The notes beneath the pieces were generated by a model that did no database searches, was not told where the DNA came from, and saw only the letters and a program-made list of their open reading frames with translations. Below are positions 59,210 through 64,000 of a DNA stretch of 64,000 nt, in pieces (positions within the stretch are counted from its first letter, which is position 1; the number at the start of each line of letters is the position of its first letter). The stretch spans positions 118,635-182,634 of the forward strand of contig SSNU01000006.1 of assembly GCA_012064415.1 (NCBI GenBank), read 5' to 3'. This stretch comes from Gyrodactylus bullatarudis. Taxonomy: Eukaryota > Platyhelminthes > Monogenea > Gyrodactylidea > Gyrodactylidae. The position numbers and the translations under genes are program-made.

Positions 59210-59257
59210 GAGTGATAAACGTTATACTTCGCCGGGTCTCTTCAGACTCTACCCCGG
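59210..59257 (-). ncRNA. Hammerhead-like ribozyme motif, best-preserved copy
   Basis: On the minus strand: CCGGGG (59257-59252), UAGAGU, core CUGAAGA, GACCCGGC, GAA, then a short AU helix III closing at U16.1, H17 = C (59214) and ACUC (59213-59210). GAGU/ACUC forms helix I. All invariant core residues are present except that A15.1 is G, giving a G-U closing pair. The CCCG of the tiny helix II loop can pair with CGGG upstream. It lies 3' of a PLE in the same orientation, with a TIR element between them. Confidence 0.6.
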
Positions 59258-59882
59258 TTAACATATATATGTTACAATCAATGTGGAAACTCGAGTGTAC
59301 ACATTAATCGTCAGTGTGTACACTGATTTTGTGTGAATACATCAATGTGGAAACTAATCTATTTCTCACCTAGAAAAAGATTTTTAGGATAATATTTTCG
59401 TTACTACACTAAATAAGTATTTTTTTAAGTATTCGCAACCTGTGAGTAGTCAAAACTCAAGCTTCTCGAATTATCTTTTTATAGTACTTAACTTGACGAT
59501 GGTTCCTCACAAGAAATCAAGACCAAAGCTATAAAGATGATTAAACAAACTGCAGGAAGTAGTAAAGAAGGGACAAATATGACCTCGAATATTCCAGAGA
59601 TTGACTCAAAAAGACTCTTCAAATTTGATCGATTTCATCACTCACAAAGGCCTCTTTAGTCTTTACTAGATAGAAACCATAGTTGGAGTAATATAGAGCT
59701 TATTTTCAAGAGTTGAGTATTCTGGGGGGATTTTTATATCAGCGACATATGCGATATAAGATCTGAAGTGAAATTAGGATCAAACAGCAGATATTATGGT
59801 ATGCTTCGATGCGAATGCTTAACAGGCTATAAAAGCAAGTGATGCAAATGTTGAGGGGATAATGTTTTGTGTCACTCTAGGT

Positions 59883-61165
59883 ACCATGCATTGGAACAAT
59901 GCGGGGTTCAAGAGAGTCTTTCAGGATGGAGCGAGGAACTAGACAAGATTGCGTCCTGGGACCAACCGTCTTCAACTTGGTGTTTGACGTGCTACTAGAG
60001 AACTGTGACTTTAAACCTCTTGACTTCTGTAGAGCAAACGGAGAAATAGCTGGTCTATCGCATATAGCTTATGCTGATGACCTAGTTCTCTTAGGAGATA
60101 GTTGGGAAAACCTAGAAGACAATATGAAGGTCTTCGCTTCCGCTTGCTCGCAGTTCGGTCTCTCGATTAGTGTGAGCAAAACTAAGCTCATGTCCCTCGG
60201 TTAGGATCTGCGCCCACCACTAGCCACTAGTACGCTTAATCAGTACGAAGTGGTTAATAGTTTCAACTACCTTGGTTGCATATTCCGATCTGATGGTGGC
60301 CTAAAGGAGGAGCTGAAGTCTCGCTACAACAAGGGTAGGCAAACCCTATTCTCGTTACATGCGACGCTTACATCCCCTAGAATTAGTTTGGACCTTAGGG
60401 CCAGAATCGTGACCCAGTGTGTGATTAGCCGTGCTGTGTATGGATTGCATGCTTTGCCCCCGACGGCTACTGAGTTGCGTAAATTAGAGACGTTAGCAAC
60501 CGAGGCAAGGAGACTACTGTTGGGTGTTAGAATCTTCGACCGGATACGCAACGAAGTCCTAGCGGAAAGGGTTGAGTTCCCTACCATTAGCGACGTAGTG
60601 AACAACGCTCATGACAGGCTTCGGCTTGCGATTGAAGCGGGTGACGTACCACATCCTCTTATGGATGCAATAAAGGGGAACTACACGATGAGAGTGGCCG
60701 CCAAACCTTGCTGGACGAAACGAGGCTTGCTATATTGTGCACCAGCAAGGAGTGACGTGGTCGTACGTAGAACGTGTGCGTACTGCGATGCAGAGTTTGC
60801 CTCGGCCAACTCTGAATCGGTTCACCATCGTCGCTTTCATATTCCACGTGATTTAGCGATCGATATAGGCAGTCGCTACGACTGTTCATTCGATAACTGT
60901 TATGCGCACAATGCCTCTTACGGACTTTACTGTAGGCATTTGCGCACAAATCACTGTTCCAGTTTCACCACTGTCCCAGCTGTTGACCTCGGTCAGCAGT
61001 TAGGCGTGGGCATGCAAAGAGGTGTTAGTGGAGACTGAGCCACTAGCTGCCTGAATTGAGACGAGTCGTCTAAGCGGCGGTTACGGAGCAGCTTTCGCTT
61101 CGACGACCGAGAAATAGGGTGGCAACCAGCGGATATAGCTATAACCTGGGAGGTGACCATGCATT
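59883..61165 (+). mobile_element. 5'-truncated non-LTR retrotransposon with 10-bp target duplication
   Basis: ACCATGCATT occurs at 59883-59892 and 61156-61165 and bounds a 1263-bp insert. The insert is clearly GC-richer than its surroundings. It lacks a poly-A tail; the 3' UTR ends GCTATAACCTGGGAGGTG. 5' truncation plus a direct target duplication is typical of target-primed reverse transcription. Confidence 0.85.
59899..61038 (+). pseudogene. Non-LTR reverse transcriptase with two C-terminal C2H2 zinc fingers
   Basis: Frame 59899-61038 has one in-frame TAG at 60202-60204; the rest is open. It starts within the RT domain at MERGTRQDCVLGPTVFNLVF (motif B region, G-x-R-Q-x-C-x-L-x-P). The catalytic YADDLVLLG follows, then LSISVSKTKLMSLG, and after the stop a thumb with FNYLGCIFRSDGGLKEELKS. 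The C-terminus has two fingers, C-x2-C-x12-H-x4-H (CAYC...HHRRFH) and C-x4-C-x12-H-x4-H (CSFDNC...HLRTNH). Most LINEs with a C-terminal finger have a single CCHC motif, so tandem C2H2 fingers are less usual. The clade is not assigned. Confidence 0.85.
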
Positions 61166-61332
61166 AATAAATAATGCTTATATTCTTCCATAATTTAATT
61201 AATAGTTAAGTATTCTATCTTAAAATCTTTTTCTAGGTGAGAAATAGATTAGTTTCCACATTGATGTATTCACACAAAATCAGTGTACACACTGACGATT
61301 AATGTGTACACTCGAGTTTCCACATTGACGAT

Positions 61333-62755
61333 CAGTGTATACGATCAGAGCTTGGTGATGAAATGGCTCTCAGCGCAGCTCAAATTTGCTTGTCTGGTCT
61401 TGCTTGATTCCGTTGGATTGACTTGGTATAGGATTTTGAAGTTCGACCTGTTGCCTCTAGATGGTGTTGAACTGCACTGTTGTGTTTTTGTCTGAGGTGT
61501 TCTCTTACTCGCTCTCCAAGTGATCGAGTTGTTTGTCCAACATATGAAGATCCACATGAGCATTTGAAGTGGTAAATAACCCCTTTCTTTTTCAGCTTTG
61601 GGATTTGATCTTTATTGCGACCGTTGATTAGTTTCGACGTCCTCTGGATGAGCTTGAGCTTCCTCCCTGGAAATGTTCGCTTAGTTATATTCGACAGTTT
61701 GTTGTTCAAAATAGCCTTGCTTGCATCTCCTTTGAAAGGTAGCACCAGGTACAAAGGTTGGTCATTATCATCTTCCTCCTTCGACTTGTCTTTTGGGTGG
61801 GAGTTTTTTCGATAAAGTTTTTCGGGTATCAGCTTCAGATCTTTCAGCTTCTTCCTCTCCTCCTGTACGAATTCAGCTGAGACTAACCGATCAGTGCTTA
61901 GAAAGGCATTGCTCACCACACTCTTTTTTGTTTCTATAGGCGAAAACTATGAAAAGGCAAAAACTGTGTAGGGTTTGCTGTCTTTCGATGAATCCTCGTG
62001 ATTGCTCTTGGACCATCTCGTGAAATTTCAAGATCAAGAAAACTCAGCTTCCCTTCAATCTCTATTTAGTTGGTGAAGTTTACATTGGGATGGATCATAT
62101 TCAACTTTTGGCTCATTTCTCCGACATTAGCGTCTCTTTCAACCACTAGGAATGTGTCATCAAGGTATCTGAGGTATAATAGGGAGCTGCTGATCATCTG
62201 CTGCTGCATTGGTTCCTGTTCAAGGGATGCCAGAAACATATCAGCGAGGAGTGGACCGATTGGACTTCCCATTGCGACTCCATCAATCTGCTTGTAGTAT
62301 AGCCCTCCAAATTTGAAATCGATGTTGACGACCGTTATGTATATGAGATCTTTGACTATTTCCAGTGGGACACTACATAAAGAGGGATACTTAGATATTT
62401 GGTTGATTATAAACTTAAGCGTCTCTTTGATTGGCACGTTTGTAAACAGAGAGGACACGTCAAAAGAGATCATTTGGCTGTCATCAAAGTTGGTGTCTCT
62501 GAGTTTGGAAACGACATCTCTTGGATTGGACACTGAATATTCACAAACTTGGTTTCTTAAAGGCAACAGTTTTGAATTTAACCACTTCACAAGGAGGTGT
62601 TGGGGACTGGCTGACATGTCTAGAATTGGTCTGTACGCCAAGTCGGTCGACTCTTTGTGAACTTTTGGGAGCAAGTACAAACGACTAATTTCCGCATCAT
62701 TTTTCCGCATTGAGTTGGCTTCATCTACGTTGATCAACATCTTTCTTCTAAGGAC
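61333..62755 (-). pseudogene. Penelope-like element, second copy, frameshifted
   Basis: Reads leftwards from 62755. The frame to 62066 has [35 protein letters not shown], motif A MISFDVSSLFTNVP, motif B GVAMGSPIGPLLADMF and catalytic YLDD within LLYLRYLDDTFLVV. A TAA then interrupts after VNFTN. The same frame continues GKLSFLDLEISRDG until further stops and an indel near 61930. Frame 61919-61380 carries the linker and GIY-YIG start (VIYHFKCSCGSSYVGQTTRS and LGERVREHLRQ). A last frameshift near 61470 leads into FKILYQVNPTESSKTRQANL and SCAESHFI, the GIY-YIG end. 5'-truncated and dead. It is only distantly similar to the 1321-3240 copy, so it is a separate lineage. Confidence 0.88.
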
Positions 62756-62756
62756 G

Positions 62757-63095
62757 TAATAAATGAATTTTTAAGTCATATTTCTTGAGGCCTTATTAAT
62801 AAGAATGAAGAAGTTTAACTAAAATATTAATTTTTATTAAATGTGGACCTTTTGTAGCAAAAATGGGGCATTACATTTCATAGCTTAATTTCTTTGACGA
62901 TCAGAAAGTTTAGAGAAGAAAGAACGATACTGACTAAATCGAATAGAAAATTTATCCATCATATCCAAAAAACCATATTGAAGAGCTTAAAACTTTTGAA
63001 ATTGAATTATTATTGGTTAGTCGCAAGATAGGTAGACCGAAGAGGAAAAAAATTCGCTCATTGGCAGAAAAAGTTCTCAATTAACTTTTTTATTA
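62757..63095. repeat. Dispersed repeat piece
   Basis: Bases 62757-62800 (ATGAATTTTTAAGTCATATT, then TCTTGAGGCC) match 5487-5530 and, inverted, 21715-21755. The following 150 bases share a TTCATCATATCCAAAA-like stretch with 28790-28830. No coding content. Confidence 0.5.
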
Positions 63096-63099
63096 AATC

Positions 63100-63351
63100 A
63101 TGAATAGAGCTTTCCACTGTAGGAATGATAAAAATAAATTCTGTTATAATTGTGGTTATTTTTTCCACAATAAATTAATGTTCCCTATAACCGATGAAAT
63201 AAAGCTAGCAATGATCCTATATTTTCAACGTCAGCTTACTTTCAATGCTGATTTCACACCTATTAATTTATGTCGATCTTGTTATTGTAAAGTCAACAAT
63301 CAGAATTCTAGCAAAAAAATAAATAGAATCAAACTCAAATCACATGATTAA
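63100..63351 (+). pseudogene. Zinc-finger transposon protein, N-terminal fragment (third copy)
   Basis: An 83-codon frame aligning with the start of the 8769 copy: FHCRNDKNKFCYNCGYFFHN, then LMFPITDEIKLA and LCRSCYCK. The four zinc-ligand cysteines (FCYNC and CRSC) are conserved. The frame stops soon after, and no downstream exon is recognisable, so this is a 3'-truncated copy. Confidence 0.8.
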
Positions 63352-63359
63352 ACTCGAAA

Positions 63360-64000
63360 AATCTCCCCATTTCATTGGCTCATAGTTAAGACTGACCTCT
63401 AATCTGATTGGTTGTGTAGTAAAGCATGCCATGCATTGTCTAGACTTGATTCGTATGAGACACTTTGAGCCCTAAAAGATGAAGTAAGTTCGTTTTGTTA
63501 GTCTAATTCATTATTTCTAAATATTCCATGCAGATATTATTCAAAATATTTATTTTAATTGGCGAATATATATATCACTGTGCGAAAAAAAAATTTCAGA
63601 AAATGGTGAAATTTAGATATGTTGCTCAGAATTTTACGCTGATTACGAATATACAAAAATTTCTTATGGTATGTTGACTACTTCTTGAGATATACTTCTT
63701 TAAAGTTTTTTTCAAAGTTTTGTTGTCAGGCAAACATTAGTTTGACATAACTTCTATAGTTTATATGTTAATGAGCCGATTGACATGTCATTCAATAGAT
63801 AACTAAATTTACTTTAAAGTGGCAAATTTTGATATTCATCGGTTATACTGTTAAAAAGTTATGATCCATCAAAGTCAAATTTAACAAAAAAATCGTGTTT
63901 TTAAGTGCCCGTTTTTCGCTTTCAATTTCAATTTACATTTTTAGAGAGATATTAATCAAAGATAAAAATAGCAGAGATTAACAAACAATCTTTTAGCTTT
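63360..64000. other. AT-rich end of window, nothing recognised
   Basis: No supported gene. A piece near 63600-63660 (TTTACGCTGATTACGAATA) faintly resembles 7310-7345. Confidence 0.4.

Larger units (their letters stand above)
59278..61328. mobile_element. TIR transposon with identical 107-bp ends, carrying a nested retrotransposon
   Basis: Bases 59278-59384 and 61222-61328 are exact reverse complements over 107 positions. Each arm contains a direct repeat of TCAATGTGGAAACT and a near-palindrome around GTGTACAC. The left interior (59650-59825) matches the repeat at 54940-55140. Once the nested retrotransposon (59893-61155) and one copy of its target duplication are removed, the element is about 780 bp with no coding capacity. 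It separates a minus-strand PLE from its apparent 3' hammerhead-like region. No certain target duplication of its own was found. Confidence 0.85.

Noticed and set aside
60324..60949. Minus-strand frames across the C2H2-tailed reverse transcriptase
   Set aside because: Antisense to a recognisable RT and zinc-finger coding frame; the open frames reflect its higher GC content.
1..64000. CRISPR array, rRNA, LTR retrotransposon or viral gene
   Set aside because: No regularly spaced direct repeats, no rRNA core sequence, no paired LTRs and no virus-like gene were recognised; the integrase pieces sit inside TIR elements.

Overview
This is AT-rich animal nuclear DNA, almost certainly from an arthropod. 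A short-intron, many-exon gene lies among Penelope-like elements (PLEs), non-LTR retrotransposons, foldback/MITE repeats and a zinc-finger transposon protein family that is common in arthropod genomes. A parasitic copepod such as a sea louse is one plausible source, but nothing here proves the species. No prokaryotic, CRISPR or operon-like organisation is present.

The host gene is a minus-strand SLC4A11-like (BTR1, SLC4 bicarbonate/borate transporter family) gene. It runs from a putative first coding exon at 42712-43048 to a stop codon at 121-123. Sixteen exons were located by homology and by GT/AG borders; 14 of them join in perfect phase. They encode a Ser-rich N-terminus, the cytoplasmic PTS-EIIA-like domain, the membrane transporter core and the conserved C-terminus. 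Three points are unresolved: one exon missing between 42711 and 24570, an exon at 6813-6934 that carries a stop in the required frame, and an extra membrane-segment exon at 16012-16160.

The introns hold mobile DNA: a nearly intact PLE reverse transcriptase/GIY-YIG ORF (1420-3240) with a hammerhead-like motif downstream; an intron-containing zinc-finger transposon gene (8769-10086); a non-LTR fragment (11748-12641); a piggyBac-type MITE with TTAA target duplication (12818-13033); a TIR element with an integrase-related fragment (15082-15956); a PLE 3' end bounded by inverted repeats (17048-17631); a broken Tc1/IS630-like transposase (22477-23030); two more non-LTR fragments (26930-27793, 33070-33655); and large foldback repeats (31606-32341, 35323-35780).

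Upstream of the gene (43 to 64 kb) I see no host exon. This part holds a 1.16-kb giant-TIR element with an integrase HHCC zinc-binding fragment (44547-45702), a foldback element (46595-47054), a non-LTR fragment split by a 462-bp insertion (48121-48722), a hAT-type MITE with an 8-bp target duplication (53197-53799), a second copy of the zinc-finger transposon gene (55404-56901) and a third N-terminal copy (63100-63351). There is also a nested cluster at 59.1-62.8 kb: a minus-strand PLE, then a 107-bp-TIR element that itself carries a 5'-truncated non-LTR retrotransposon flanked by a 10-bp target duplication, then a hammerhead-like motif.

The most unusual signal is the hammerhead-like fold next to both PLEs. 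Its two helices co-vary between copies, and a very short helix II has a loop predicted to pair with the 5' flank.
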